Assembly (NCBI GenBank): GCA_947089905.1
Contig: CAMUMG010000002.1
Location: 186,001 to 250,000, forward strand
Length of the DNA stretch: 64,000 nt
Source of the DNA: an uncultured Lachnospiraceae bacterium
Lineage (GTDB): Bacteria; Bacillota; Clostridia; Lachnospirales; Lachnospiraceae
Direction of reading: 5' to 3'
Shown: in pieces, positions 16,146 through 25,072 of the stretch
Layout of the letters: each line of letters opens with the position of its first letter
Numbering within the stretch: position 1 is the stretch's first letter
Made by a program: the position numbers and the translations under genes
The notes under the pieces: generated by a model
Seen by the model: the letters and a program-made list of their open reading frames with translations, nothing else
Databases searched by the model: none
What the model was told of the DNA's origin: nothing

Positions 16146-17372
16146 ATGCAGTTTGGATTTATTGGAATTAATTATAAAAATGCACCGCTTTCTATACGAG
16201 ATATAACTTCTTTTACAGATGTCAAAAAGTTGAAATTTTTTCAAGAGGTAGAAACGATAGGGATTGATCAGTGTATGGTTCTTTCTACTTGTAACCGGAG
16301 CGAAGTCTATTTTTTCTATGACAAAGAGATACAACTTACACAAGTACAGCAGATTTATAAAAAAATGTTTTCAGAAGCTCAACTAGAAGATTATCTGATT
16401 TGGCTTGTAGGAGAGAGTGCAATTTCTTATCTATTTCGTATTGCAGCTGGATTAGAATCGCTAGTATTAGGGGAAGATCAGATACTAGGGCAAGTAAAAG
16501 ACGCATTGGATTTTTCACGAACAATGGGATATAGTAAAAAAGAGTTAAATAAGGTAGTACGCGATGCTATAACTTGTGCTAAACATATCAAAACAGAGTT
16601 AAAAATCAGTGAAAAGCCACTCTCTGTCAGTTATATTGGTATACAGAAGCTAGATAAAGTTTGTGGTATTTATGGAAAACGTGCACTTGTAATTGGAAGT
16701 GGAAAAACAGCAGTACTTGCCCTAAAATACCTCTATGAATACAAAGTGGGACAAGTAATTATATGCAGTAGAACACTTGCCCATGCAGATGGATTGAGGG
16801 GAGAATTTACAGATCTTACAGTAATTCCTTATGAAAAACGATATGAAGTGATGAATAAGTGTGATCTTGTAGTGTCAGCAACCGCTTCCCCACATCTTGT
16901 AGTAAGAAGAGAACAGTTCACCCCTATACATCCCATTGTTTTTTTAGATCTTGCTACACCAAGAGATATTGATACAACATTAGAAGAGGATTCAAAAGTT
17001 CAGCTTATTAACTTGGATACTCTACAAGAGATTGTAAAGGAAAACCAATTAGAGAGAGAACGTCTTGTGGCAGAGAGTAAAAGTATGATTACAGAAGATA
17101 TAAAAGAAACTTGTACTTGGTTATTACAAAGTCGTATGGATTCCACGATTGAATCATTACAGCAACGGTGTAGTGGAATTGTAGAGGATAGTTATGAGTA
17201 TCTCGATAGAAAGTTACAACTTAGTCAAAGAGAAAAGAAATTACTTCATAAAGTTTTGAATGCCTCTTTACAAAGACTTTTACGTGAACCAATTCAAGAG
17301 CTAAAACAGATCGAAACAAAAGAGGAACAAGATAAGTATCAGGAATTTGTAAAAAAGCTATTTCAAATTTAA
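16146..17372 (+). CDS. hemA: Glutamyl-tRNA reductase
   Basis: HemA reduces glutamyl-tRNA to glutamate-1-semialdehyde with NADPH, the first committed step of C5 tetrapyrrole synthesis. The catalytic motif LSTCNRSEVYFFY carries the nucleophilic Cys49; GLESLVLGEDQILGQVKDA and the NADPH loop ALVIGSGKTAVLALKYL are also visible, followed by a C-terminal dimerisation helix. The ATG at 16146 is chosen because it gives the conserved start MQFGFIGINYKNAPLSIR with AAAGGAG 11 bases upstream; a GTG at 16134 overlaps the ribosome binding site. It is 32 bases ahead of the hemC fusion. Confidence 0.95.
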   Translation: MQFGFIGINYKNAPLSIRDITSFTDVKKLKFFQEVETIGIDQCMVLSTCNRSEVYFFYDKEIQLTQVQQIYKKMFSEAQLEDYLIWLVGESAISYLFRIAAGLESLVLGEDQILGQVKDALDFSRTMGYSKKELNKVVRDAITCAKHIKTELKISEKPLSVSYIGIQKLDKVCGIYGKRALVIGSGKTAVLALKYLYEYKVGQVIICSRTLAHADGLRGEFTDLTVIPYEKRYEVMNKCDLVVSATASPHLVVRREQFTPIHPIVFLDLATPRDIDTTLEEDSKVQLINLDTLQEIVKENQLERERLVAESKSMITEDIKETCTWLLQSRMDSTIESLQQRCSGIVEDSYEYLDRKLQLSQREKKLLHKVLNASLQRLLREPIQELKQIETKEEQDKYQEFVKKLFQI

Positions 17373-17404
17373 TCTCTATTAAATTCGGAAAGGATATGAT
17401 AATT

Positions 17405-19777
17405 ATGAAATATGTCATTGGCACAAGAGGATCTAAATTGGCATTAAAACAGGCAGAGGATGTTTGTACTGTACTGCGGTTGACATATCCTGAACATACA
17501 TTTGAGCTAAAAGTAATTCAAACAAAAGGAGATCGGATTCAAAATAAACCCTTAGATCAGATTGGAGATAAGGGCTTATTTGTAAAGGAAATTGAAGAAC
17601 AACTTTTATCCAAAGAGATACAGATAGGCGTTCATAGTATGAAAGATATGCCTCCACAACCAGCGAATGGATTAGTTTTTACAAAGGCTTGGAAGCGAGA
17701 AGATCCAAGAGATGTACTAATTTTGCGTGAGAAACGATCTTTAGAGGAACTACCATATGAGGCAGTTATTGGAACTGGAAGCCGTCGCAGAGAATATCAA
17801 CTAAAACAGTTAAGACCAGATCTAAACGTTATCAATATTCGTGGAAATATAGATACCAGATTAAAGAAGATGGAAGAGCAGAAGTTAGATGGTATTATAC
17901 TTGCAGCAGCAGGTCTACATCGACTTGGAATTCAAGAAAAGATTACACAGTATTTAGAGATAGAGCAGATGATTCCTGCACCAGCACAGGGAGTTTTGGC
18001 ACTGGAAATCTGTGAGGAAGATATTAATACAAGAAAAATGCTGGATAATTTATATGATGAACCGACAGAAGAGTCTGTCCGTGCAGAGAGAGGATTTTTA
18101 AAAGCGGTTGGCGGAGATTGTCATATGCCTGTGGGAGCAGTCTGTAGACAGATTGAAAATGGAAAATATCAAATGGATGCTATATTTGGAAATGCAGATG
18201 GCACAAAGTTAGTATCGGTATCTGTGACAGGGGAAAAGCCGGAACAGCTTGTAGAAAAGGCAATGCAACAGATCAAACCTTTTGGAACAGTTTATCTTGT
18301 CGGAGGAGGACCAGGAGATCCAGAGCTGATTACAATAAAGGGACTGAAAGCAATCCAAGAAGCAGACTGCATTATTTATGATAGATTGTCTTCTCCAGAA
18401 TTATTATTAGAAACAAAACAGGGTTGTGAGTTTATTTATGTTGGGAAAGAAAATCATAATCATACCATGAGTCAAGAGCAGATTAACAATCTTCTAATAG
18501 AAAAAGCAAAGGAGTATGAAAAAGTAGTTCGTTTAAAAGGCGGAGATGTTTATGTATTTGGACGTGGGGGAGAAGAAGCCTTAGCTTTAGAAAGAGTAGG
18601 AATTGAATTTGAGGTAATTCCGGGTATTTCTTCTTGTATTGCTGGACCAGCCTATGCTGGAATTCCTATCACTCACCGAGGAATTGCAACAGGATTTCAT
18701 GTAGTGACTGCACATAGTCAAAAAGATGAACTTGCAGATATTGACTTTACAGCAATGGCCCGTGGAACAGATACCTGTGTTTTTTTAATGGGACTTAGTA
18801 AAGTAAGAGAAATTGCAGATCGTCTGATCGAAGCTGGAATGTCAAAAGAAACCCCCGCAGCAGTAATCTCAAAAGCAACTACTCCTTGGCAGTATACAAT
18901 AACTGCAAAACTAGAGAAAATAGCAGACGAAGTAGAAAGGGCAGCAGTACCTTCTCCAGCACTGATTTTAGTTGGTGGTGTTATAGCTTTGCGAGAAAAA
19001 TTAAACCGTTTTGAAAAAAATCCTACATTTGGAAAACACTATTTGATAACCAAAATAGGAAAAAATCCGTCTAAGCTTGCACAATATATACGAAAACAAA
19101 AAATTATAGCAGATGAACTTCAAGTAGGGGAAATTGTTACAATTCCTCTTTCCATTACAAAAGAAGAAATTCAAAAAGTGGACTGGCTCATTTTTACCAG
19201 TCGCAATGGAGTAGATGCTTTTTTTAAGTCTTTTGCAGAAAAAGAACTAGATTTGCGTTTTCTTGCCAAATGTCAGATTGCGTCGATTGGAGAACAGACT
19301 TCAAAAGCATTAAAAACATATGGATTGATTCCCGATTTACAGCCAGAAAAATTTCACAGTGATGCACTAATTGCAAAACTACAAGAGCAAATAAAACCAG
19401 AACAGACACTTTGGTATTTAAGGGCCAAAAATGCGGATAGTCATTTAGTACACACACTGCAAAATCACTGTCATATAGTAGAGATTCCAGTATATGAAAA
19501 TTGTACAATAATGCCTATTATTCCATTTAAAGAACGACTGTTAGAATATGATGGAATATTCTTTACATGTGCATCCTCTGTGGAACGACTTTTTACAGAG
19601 GTAGGAGAATTTATATGGAAAAATTGGAGTGAAAACAAAATATGTTATAGTATTGGGCCTAAAACTACAATGTGCTTAAAAAAATATGGAATGAGGCATA
19701 TTGTTCAGGCAAAAGAGGCTTCCTATGAATCATTAGCAAACTGTATAATAAAGGACAAATTAATAGGAGAAGACTAA
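17405..19777 (+). CDS. hemC-cobA-hemD: Trifunctional HemC-CobA-HemD fusion: porphobilinogen deaminase, uroporphyrinogen-III methyltransferase and uroporphyrinogen-III synthase
   Basis: Three enzymes are joined in 790 residues. Residues 1-290 are HemC (IGTRGSKLALKQAE, VHSMKDMP, TGSRRREYQL, and Cys239 in GGDCHMPVGA, which holds the dipyrromethane cofactor). Residues 294-535 are the SAM-dependent SUMT/CobA (VYLVGGGPGDPELIT, YDRLSSPELL, VRLKGGDVYVFGRG, IPGISSCIAGPAYAGIP). Residues 545-790 are HemD (DWLIFTSRNGVDAFFKSF, YDGIFFTCASSVERL). The polypeptide would take porphobilinogen to precorrin-2, which SirC then uses. The ATG at 17405 gives the canonical start MKYVIGTRGS; the in-frame ATG at 17396 is only 2 bases from the GGAAAGG site. 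Confidence 0.96.
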   Translation: MKYVIGTRGSKLALKQAEDVCTVLRLTYPEHTFELKVIQTKGDRIQNKPLDQIGDKGLFVKEIEEQLLSKEIQIGVHSMKDMPPQPANGLVFTKAWKREDPRDVLILREKRSLEELPYEAVIGTGSRRREYQLKQLRPDLNVINIRGNIDTRLKKMEEQKLDGIILAAAGLHRLGIQEKITQYLEIEQMIPAPAQGVLALEICEEDINTRKMLDNLYDEPTEESVRAERGFLKAVGGDCHMPVGAVCRQIENGKYQMDAIFGNADGTKLVSVSVTGEKPEQLVEKAMQQIKPFGTVYLVGGGPGDPELITIKGLKAIQEADCIIYDRLSSPELLLETKQGCEFIYVGKENHNHTMSQEQINNLLIEKAKEYEKVVRLKGGDVYVFGRGGEEALALERVGIEFEVIPGISSCIAGPAYAGIPITHRGIATGFHVVTAHSQKDELADIDFTAMARGTDTCVFLMGLSKVREIADRLIEAGMSKETPAAVISKATTPWQYTITAKLEKIADEVERAAVPSPALILVGGVIALREKLNRFEKNPTFGKHYLITKIGKNPSKLAQYIRKQKIIADELQVGEIVTIPLSITKEEIQKVDWLIFTSRNGVDAFFKSFAEKELDLRFLAKCQIASIGEQTSKALKTYGLIPDLQPEKFHSDALIAKLQEQIKPEQTLWYLRAKNADSHLVHTLQNHCHIVEIPVYENCTIMPIIPFKERLLEYDGIFFTCASSVERLFTEVGEFIWKNWSENKICYSIGPKTTMCLKKYGMRHIVQAKEASYESLANCIIKDKLIGED

Positions 19778-19781
19778 ACTT

Positions 19782-20927
19782 TCATGATTCCATCATAATT
19801 TCCTTAACAGAAATTTTCTTGATTCTTTCGGAATAATAATACATTACAAATTCATAAACAACAATAAAAAATATAAGAGAAAGAAACATAACAGGAAAAT
19901 CAAATTGATATATAGGAACATTGTCAATATCTTTAAATACGATATCAACCATAATTCTTAACAAAATATATTGATAGATTGTTCCAAGGGCAAATCCAAT
20001 ATAGGATATAGGACGATAACCGCCTAAAAGTGCCTTACAGCACTCTTTTTGTGAGTAACCAAATATACGCATAATTGAAATTGTCTTTGTATTACCTTTA
20101 ATAACTGTTGTTATCGCAAGAAAAAGTGTTGTACAGGCTAAAATAATACCAATCACCAGTATCATTATTCCCATCATGATACTGGATAGATCTTTCATAC
20201 TTGCCGCCATCTGAGTCATAGAAGAAAAACAAAACGAGGCAAATAGGATAAAGAAAACAAGAATTTTTTTGGATTTAAGTGTATTTCTTTTAAGATCATC
20301 TATAAATGGAATATCTTCGTTATCTTCTTGCTTTTTTAACTTGGATGAAATCTGTATATTATCTTTCAAAAGCATTAATACAGGTTTTTTCAATTTAAAA
20401 AAGGAATAACAAACTGCAAGGATGGAAAAGGCGATCGTTGGAAGTATTACAAAATAAAAGAAAACGATAGGATGAAACTGCATAGTAATTTCAGGAAGAA
20501 TGTTATCTTTATTTTGCATTTTATAAAATGTAGGCATGAAAAGAAATGCCAAGAAAAAACCAATAGCTGATCCAAGAAAAAAACTGATTCCAAATATCCA
20601 AAAATTTTTTGCTATTTTAAACTTGGAATATCCTAAAGCCTTTAATATTCCGAGTTCTTTCTTATGAGTATCTATGTAATGTTTAATATAAAAAAGAAGC
20701 ATAATAGCAGAGGTAATCAAAAGACAACCACCACTGATAAAACAGACAACTTGTGCTGTAGATACCTGTGCATGATAAAATATTTGTGTTTGTTCTGAAA
20801 AAATCTTATCCTCAATTTGCACAATATCAAAATAGAAATTTAAAAACATAGTACAGACAAGCACTGCACAACAGGCAATAATAGAAATCCCAATTAGCTT
20901 TATAGCATCTTTTATTGATATAACCAT
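19782..20927 (-). CDS. FtsX-family ABC transporter permease
   Basis: This 381-residue permease has two groups of transmembrane helices. ELGILKALGYSKFKIAKNF in the first half and ISIMRIFGYSQKECCKALLGG in the second are the conserved coupling segments of FtsX/MacB-type permeases. The ATG at 20927 (AGG 6 bases upstream on the minus strand) is preferred; an upstream in-frame extension of 44 codons runs into the ATPase gene and lacks membrane character. It probably pairs with the ATPase encoded just upstream to export or extract a lipid, peptide or drug. It has no large periplasmic MacB domain. Confidence 0.82.
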   Translation of the reverse strand: MVISIKDAIKLIGISIIACCAVLVCTMFLNFYFDIVQIEDKIFSEQTQIFYHAQVSTAQVVCFISGGCLLITSAIMLLFYIKHYIDTHKKELGILKALGYSKFKIAKNFWIFGISFFLGSAIGFFLAFLFMPTFYKMQNKDNILPEITMQFHPIVFFYFVILPTIAFSILAVCYSFFKLKKPVLMLLKDNIQISSKLKKQEDNEDIPFIDDLKRNTLKSKKILVFFILFASFCFSSMTQMAASMKDLSSIMMGIMILVIGIILACTTLFLAITTVIKGNTKTISIMRIFGYSQKECCKALLGGYRPISYIGFALGTIYQYILLRIMVDIVFKDIDNVPIYQFDFPVMFLSLIFFIVVYEFVMYYYSERIKKISVKEIMMES

Positions 20928-20994
20928 ATTTAACCTCATTTCTATATAACTTTTTTGATACGAAGTTTGTATTTGCAGGATATCCAAAGACTTG

Positions 20995-21687
20995 TTACCA
21001 TCCAATCTCATAAGCCGTTTTTTGTACCTGATTCGTATAAGTTTTAAGTATTTTTCCACTGTTCATTTGAATGACCGTATTTGCCATCTGTGCAATATTC
21101 AAATTGTGTGTTACCATCACAATAGTAAATAAATATTCTTTTTGCAATCTACAGATATAGTCGAGTACCTGTCTACCTGTTTGCTCGTCTAATGCACCTG
21201 TTGGTTCGTCCAAAAACAAAACTTTAGGCTTCTTAGCAAGTGCTCTTGCAACAGATACTCTTTGCTGTTCACCACCTGAAAGTTCACTTGGATATTTTTT
21301 CAGTTTTCCTTCAAGTCCTACTGATTTTATAATTTCAAGGTAATTGGATTTATCAGTAAGATCTGCTCCCATACGGACATTTTTTTCGACTGTCATATTT
21401 GGTAACAAATAATATTGCTGAAAAATAAAGCCTACTGTTTGTCTGCGAAATGCTGTTAAATCGCTGTCGGATAACTTGGTAATATCTCTGTCATCATATT
21501 TAACAGTTCCGCTGTCAGGATACTCAAGTCCTGAAATCACATTTAAAAATGTAGATTTGCCTGAACCAGAAGCACCTAAAATAACAACAAAATCTCTGTC
21601 ATGAATGTTTATACTAATATTTTTCAATACTTGAAATCTATTCTCACGATTTCCGTAAAATTTTTCAATGTTATTAATTTCAATCAT
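20995..21687 (-). CDS. ABC transporter ATPase (LolD/MacB type)
   Basis: This 230-residue ATPase has Walker [11 protein letters not shown]-loop [10 protein letters not shown], signature [15 protein letters not shown], Walker [15 protein letters not shown] and H-loop VTHN. This order and the spacing of the Q-loop are typical of the LolD/MacB group that partners FtsX-type permeases. It follows the TetR gene with one base between them and precedes the permease by 67 bases, so the three genes form one leftward operon. Confidence 0.93.
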   Translation of the reverse strand: MIEINNIEKFYGNRENRFQVLKNISINIHDRDFVVILGASGSGKSTFLNVISGLEYPDSGTVKYDDRDITKLSDSDLTAFRRQTVGFIFQQYYLLPNMTVEKNVRMGADLTDKSNYLEIIKSVGLEGKLKKYPSELSGGEQQRVSVARALAKKPKVLFLDEPTGALDEQTGRQVLDYICRLQKEYLFTIVMVTHNLNIAQMANTVIQMNSGKILKTYTNQVQKTAYEIGW

Positions 21688-21688
21688 T

Positions 21689-22267
21689 TTAGCATCTCCC
21701 TTTGATTTCCTTTAACATTGCAGTACAAACCTCGGTCAACATTTTACCAATTTCTTCCATAGTAAAAGTACACATATTTGTTGCACAAAGTACTGCAATT
21801 CCATGAGTATAGATCCATAAATGACGATATAGCCATTCCGAATCAGATTGAGTTAGAGAATAACAATTTTGAATAGAGGAAAGTATTTGTGAATAACTAT
21901 CATCGATAATTGGAAGAACGTTTGTAATAGTAGGATTTTTAATTTGTGCAGACATAAACAACATTTGAAATAATTTAGAATTTGTAATTGCAAACTGTAT
22001 ATACTGCATACCTACCCCTTTAAAAGCTGGTATATCTGTTTGACAAAGTCCATTATGGATATGTTCTTTATAAAGCTGTTTAGCTGCTATAACAACTTCT
22101 TTTTGAACTTCATCCATATTTTCAAATACAGTAAAAATAGGTCTTGCAGAACTTCCAAGCTTTGTCCCTAATGCTCTAGCTGTTAAAGCTTCAAAACCAG
22201 CTTCTTTAACAATACTTAAAGCAGCTTCAATAATTTCATCTTTTGTAAACTTTGCTTTAGGTGGCAT
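21689..22267 (-). CDS. TetR/AcrR family regulator of the ABC exporter
   Basis: This 192-residue regulator has the N-terminal helix-turn-helix KFTKDEIIEAALSIVKEAGFEALTARALGTKLGSSARPIFTVFENMDEVQ. The recognition helix is followed by PIFTVFENM rather than the more usual YxHF. The C-terminal domain resembles the TetR_C group of WHG-type proteins. The ATG at 22267 is chosen because AAGGAG lies 8 bases upstream; the longer frame starts without one. A palindrome at its promoter suggests autoregulation together with the adjacent ABC genes. Confidence 0.88.
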   Translation of the reverse strand: MPPKAKFTKDEIIEAALSIVKEAGFEALTARALGTKLGSSARPIFTVFENMDEVQKEVVIAAKQLYKEHIHNGLCQTDIPAFKGVGMQYIQFAITNSKLFQMLFMSAQIKNPTITNVLPIIDDSYSQILSSIQNCYSLTQSDSEWLYRHLWIYTHGIAVLCATNMCTFTMEEIGKMLTEVCTAMLKEIKGRC

Positions 22268-22300
22268 ATTTTTACTCCTTATACTAAAATTATTGTTTTG

Positions 22301-22343
22301 AAACATATGTTTTAATTATATTCTACCAGACCTGTTTTGTCAA
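22301..22343 (-). promoter_or_regulatory. Promoter and operator palindrome of the tetR-ABC operon
   Basis: On the minus strand TTGACA (22343-22338), 17 bases and TATAAT (22320-22315) form a consensus promoter. Directly downstream, AAACATATGTTT (22301-22312) is a 12-bp perfect palindrome lying at about +3 to +14. It is the likely binding site of the TetR protein. Confidence 0.82.
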
Positions 22344-22513
22344 TGGAAAAGATAAATTTTATCCATATATTTATCATAAATGATGATAGAAAAACAATGA
22401 CAAAGAATAAAATTTGTGTTATAATCTATTCTCAAGATATTAGGAAATAAAAATATCTGAAAATAAGTAAATAATATAGAACAATACAGAATGATATGGA
22501 AATGGGGACTATT

Positions 22514-23185
22514 ATGGTAGAAAAGACCTGTAAACAGTGTGGAAAAACCTTTCAATTAAGTGATTCAGAAATAGAGTTTTATAAAAGCAAAAATCTTGAG
22601 CTTCCAAAACGATGTAAAGAATGTCGAAAAAGTAATCAAACTACAATAGAAAATGTCAAACCAAAAGATAAAGATAGTGATAGTAAAACAGAAGAAAAAC
22701 CTTTAGAGAAACAAACAGAAACTCCTCCAAAAAAGTCTCATTCAACGATATGGAATAGAATTTTAAGTACTTTAGTTTTACTTGCGGTTCTGGCAATTTC
22801 TGCAAAGTATGGATTTCATGGAGATGATACGTCAGATACCTTAAAAACGAATTCCGATAAGAATATAGAAAATAGTCTGACAGAAGATAAAAAGGATGAT
22901 CCAGTCAAAGCCTTAAAGGAGTATGAATTCCGTAAAGAGGAATATCTTGAGGATCATTTTAAAAAACATGGTGCAGAGTTTGAATATAAAACGGCAGAAG
23001 AATATGAGGCAGGTGCAAATCGAGTTATTAATACAGAAGGGGTACTACATAAGATAGAGAAAGAGGATGGTGACGATGTATATTATTTAGAAGAAACAAA
23101 CGAATTTGTTATTGTTTCAACAGATGGCTATATAAGAACTTACTTTAAACCAACGGATGGAATTGATTATTATAATAGACAGTAA
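22514..23185 (+). CDS. Zinc-ribbon, single-TM protein with C-terminal polymorphic-toxin-like nuclease domain
   Basis: The 223-residue protein has three parts. Residues 5-40 are a probable zinc-binding domain of the CKQCGKTF..S..E..FY...LELPKRCKECR type. After a charged linker, one transmembrane segment lies near residues 80-97. The C-terminal about 80 residues (EDHFKKHGAEFEYKTAEEYEAGANRVI ... NEFVIVSTDGYIRTYFKP..GIDYYNRQ) resemble nuclease domains of the barnase/EndoU/colicin E5-D/RelE type at the ends of bacterial polymorphic toxins, with a candidate His and an R-T-Y-F strand. No immunity gene follows. Nuclease assignment is inferred from pattern memory. The ATG at 22514 follows GGGGA; an earlier in-frame ATG at 22496 does not have a site. 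Confidence 0.65.
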   Translation: MVEKTCKQCGKTFQLSDSEIEFYKSKNLELPKRCKECRKSNQTTIENVKPKDKDSDSKTEEKPLEKQTETPPKKSHSTIWNRILSTLVLLAVLAISAKYGFHGDDTSDTLKTNSDKNIENSLTEDKKDDPVKALKEYEFRKEEYLEDHFKKHGAEFEYKTAEEYEAGANRVINTEGVLHKIEKEDGDDVYYLEETNEFVIVSTDGYIRTYFKPTDGIDYYNRQ

Positions 23186-23189
23186 ATTT

Positions 23190-23224
23190 ATGGAGTGGCT
23201 GTGTTGTGCAGTCACTCCATTTTT
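23190..23224 (+). terminator. Intrinsic terminator
   Basis: ATGGAGTG..CTG (from 23190) pairs with CAG..CACTCCAT (to 23220) with one internal mismatch, followed by TTTTT. It lies between convergent genes and follows the zinc-ribbon gene stop by 4 bases. Confidence 0.85.
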
Positions 23225-23234
23225 GTGTAAAACA

Positions 23235-24620
23235 TTATCCTTCTATTCCATAAAACTGTATTTTCCATCCATCTTTCTGCTTGATAAATTCTAAAGTCAA
23301 ATATAATAACATGTCTTCATAGTTACTATCTCTATATTCTAAAGAAACGACCTGAACAGCTCCTATTTCTTGTTCTTTTATATTTTCTAATCCCTTTAAT
23401 TTAGTTTCACTTATCGTACCTGTTTCTGAATAAACATCTATATCCCATTCATAAGGAACAGTTAAATAGTTTTTAATCTCTTCTGTATCTCCGCCAAAAT
23501 ATGCTGCTGCAAATTTTTCTGCAATATTTTTAATTTTTTGAGTGTCATCTTCATCTTGTTCATTTTCTTGCATTTCAATATCCTCTTTTTGCAAAGATTC
23601 ATTATTTTCAAACTCATTGTTTAATGGAATTTTGGAAAGGGTTGGATTTATAATAGAACAGCCAGTCATTATTCCTAAAATTAATGTTATACCAACGATA
23701 CAAACCAAAATAAAGAGACCATTTTTTTTATTAGAATTGACTAAAATATTTTTAAATCTTTTTTTCATAATTTTATTTCCTCCATAGAATTGTGTAGTTA
23801 AAATATTTGTTTTTTTACATTGCTTGTCAAGTGTAGAAAGTAAAGTTTTTGTATACATTTTACGAATAGTATAGGGAGTTCCTTGAATTACTCTTTCGTC
23901 ACAAGATAACTCCATATCCAGTATAGCTTCTTTCTGCATAATATAAATGAATGGATTAAACCAATGAAGAGCTCTTACAAGGATAAAAAGAAATTTAAAA
24001 TAGGTATCATGTCGTCTTAAATGGACTAATTCATGCTTTAAAATAAAAAATAATTCTTCTTGACTATATTCATGGTCTGGTATAACTAAGAGTGGCTGAA
24101 AAAAACCAATAATCATTGGACTGATAGTTTCAGTATATTTTATGATAGAAACTTTTGTATGTATGTTTAAATCCTGTTTTAAGGTAAGAAGCTGCTGTAA
24201 AATAACATCATCTTCTATATATGTCCCCTTTTTCATGATTTGTATCTTATAGTATAAAAAACTAAAAATGTGTATGAATATAAAGCAAATACATATAATG
24301 AACCAAATTATTGATATAAAATCTAATAAAGTACCTTTTACGGGCTGCTGTTCTGCCTGTGGAATAATTGAAATAGTGTTTTCTGTATCAGTAAGAATAG
24401 GTGATGTAATTTGTGTTGGTATATTGATTACAATTTGTGGAGAGGAGAAATTTATATTAAATGGAATAATTAAACGAATAGCAAGAGCAATCCAGATATA
24501 ATATTTCCATTTTGACGCATACCTTTTGTTTAATAGTGGTGTAAAAATAAGTAAACCAATTATAATTAGACTTGTTGATATAGAAGTTTCAAAAATAGAT
24601 AAAAATAAATTTTTCATCAT
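23235..24620 (-). CDS. BlaR1/MecR1-type M56 membrane peptidase with non-penicillin-binding sensor tail
   Basis: This 461-residue signal transducer has four transmembrane segments, the cytoplasmic zinc protease motif HELVH (residues 196-200) and the downstream HWFNPFIYIMQKEAILDMELSCDERVI typical of M56 proteins. After the last membrane segment (about 306-325) comes an acidic linker and a 110-residue outside domain (about 350-461). This tail lacks the SxxK/KTG motifs of the beta-lactam sensor in true BlaR1, and looks instead like a small NTF2/DUF-type domain. It would cleave the BlaI repressor on sensing some envelope signal. Its start overlaps the blaI stop in ATGA. Confidence 0.85.
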   Translation of the reverse strand: MMKNLFLSIFETSISTSLIIIGLLIFTPLLNKRYASKWKYYIWIALAIRLIIPFNINFSSPQIVINIPTQITSPILTDTENTISIIPQAEQQPVKGTLLDFISIIWFIICICFIFIHIFSFLYYKIQIMKKGTYIEDDVILQQLLTLKQDLNIHTKVSIIKYTETISPMIIGFFQPLLVIPDHEYSQEELFFILKHELVHLRRHDTYFKFLFILVRALHWFNPFIYIMQKEAILDMELSCDERVIQGTPYTIRKMYTKTLLSTLDKQCKKTNILTTQFYGGNKIMKKRFKNILVNSNKKNGLFILVCIVGITLILGIMTGCSIINPTLSKIPLNNEFENNESLQKEDIEMQENEQDEDDTQKIKNIAEKFAAAYFGGDTEEIKNYLTVPYEWDIDVYSETGTISETKLKGLENIKEQEIGAVQVVSLEYRDSNYEDMLLYLTLEFIKQKDGWKIQFYGIEG

Positions 24621-24991
24621 GGTTCATCCTCAAAGTTATCTAAAAATTCTTTTAATTCTTCTATATCACTATTTTTAATTGCTTTATTACTATACAATGT
24701 TGCAACTAAGTTTTGTATTGAGTTGTTATATAACTTTTCAAGAAAATGTTTGCCTTCTTTTGTTTTATAATCATTTTCAGAAATGATTGAAACATATAAG
24801 TTACTTCCTGTGGAACGGTCACAACTAATAAAACCCTTATCGGATAATCTTGATAATGAGGTCATTAGGGTAGAAAGTTTCCATTTTCTTTGGTCTTGCA
24901 ACTCTTTTAAAATAAAATTAGAGGTTATAGGGGTTTTAGCTTTCCAAATTACCTGCATAATTTCCAATTCGGCTTCTCCTAAATTTTTCAT
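24617..24991 (-). CDS. BlaI/MecI/CopY family repressor
   Basis: This is a 124-residue winged-helix repressor with LGEAELEIMQVIWKAKTPITSNFILKEL at the N-terminus and a WKLSTLMTSLSRLSDKGFIS recognition region, then a dimerisation tail (KHFLEKLYNNSIQNLVATL). The ATG at 24991 follows AGGAGG. It is coupled to the BlaR1-type gene by a 4-base overlap, the standard two-gene arrangement in which the peptidase inactivates the repressor. Two operator dyads cover its promoter. Confidence 0.93.
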   Translation of the reverse strand: MKNLGEAELEIMQVIWKAKTPITSNFILKELQDQRKWKLSTLMTSLSRLSDKGFISCDRSTGSNLYVSIISENDYKTKEGKHFLEKLYNNSIQNLVATLYSNKAIKNSDIEELKEFLDNFEDEP

Positions 24992-25008
24992 ATTGTTTTC
25001 CTCCTTTA

Positions 25009-25056
25009 TTATACGATTGTATAATAGATTATACAATCGTATAATAAATTTGTCAA
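25009..25056 (-). promoter_or_regulatory. Promoter with twin BlaI-type operators
   Basis: On the minus strand TTGACA (25056-25051), 17 bases and TATAAT (25033-25028) form a consensus promoter. Two 16-bp dyads, TTATACGATTGTATAA (25009-25024) and TTATACAATCGTATAA (25029-25044), are exact reverse complements of each other. One overlaps the -10/spacer and one the transcription start. They carry the TAC..GTA core expected for BlaI/MecI operators. Confidence 0.9.
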
Positions 25057-25072
25057 TAGTTATTTTTATAAT

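Noticed and set aside
20928-21059. 44-codon N-terminal extension of the FtsX-type permease
   Set aside because: It overlaps the ATPase gene in another frame, is not hydrophobic, and a better ATG with ribosome binding site exists at 20927.
22340-22555. 71-codon minus-strand frame upstream of the TetR operon
   Set aside because: It crosses the TetR promoter and the start of the zinc-ribbon gene, has no ribosome binding site and shows low-complexity hydrophobic composition.
23235-24991. Beta-lactam resistance operon
   Set aside because: Although BlaI-BlaR1-like, no beta-lactamase or PBP gene is adjacent and the sensor tail lacks penicillin-binding motifs, so a resistance role is not supported.
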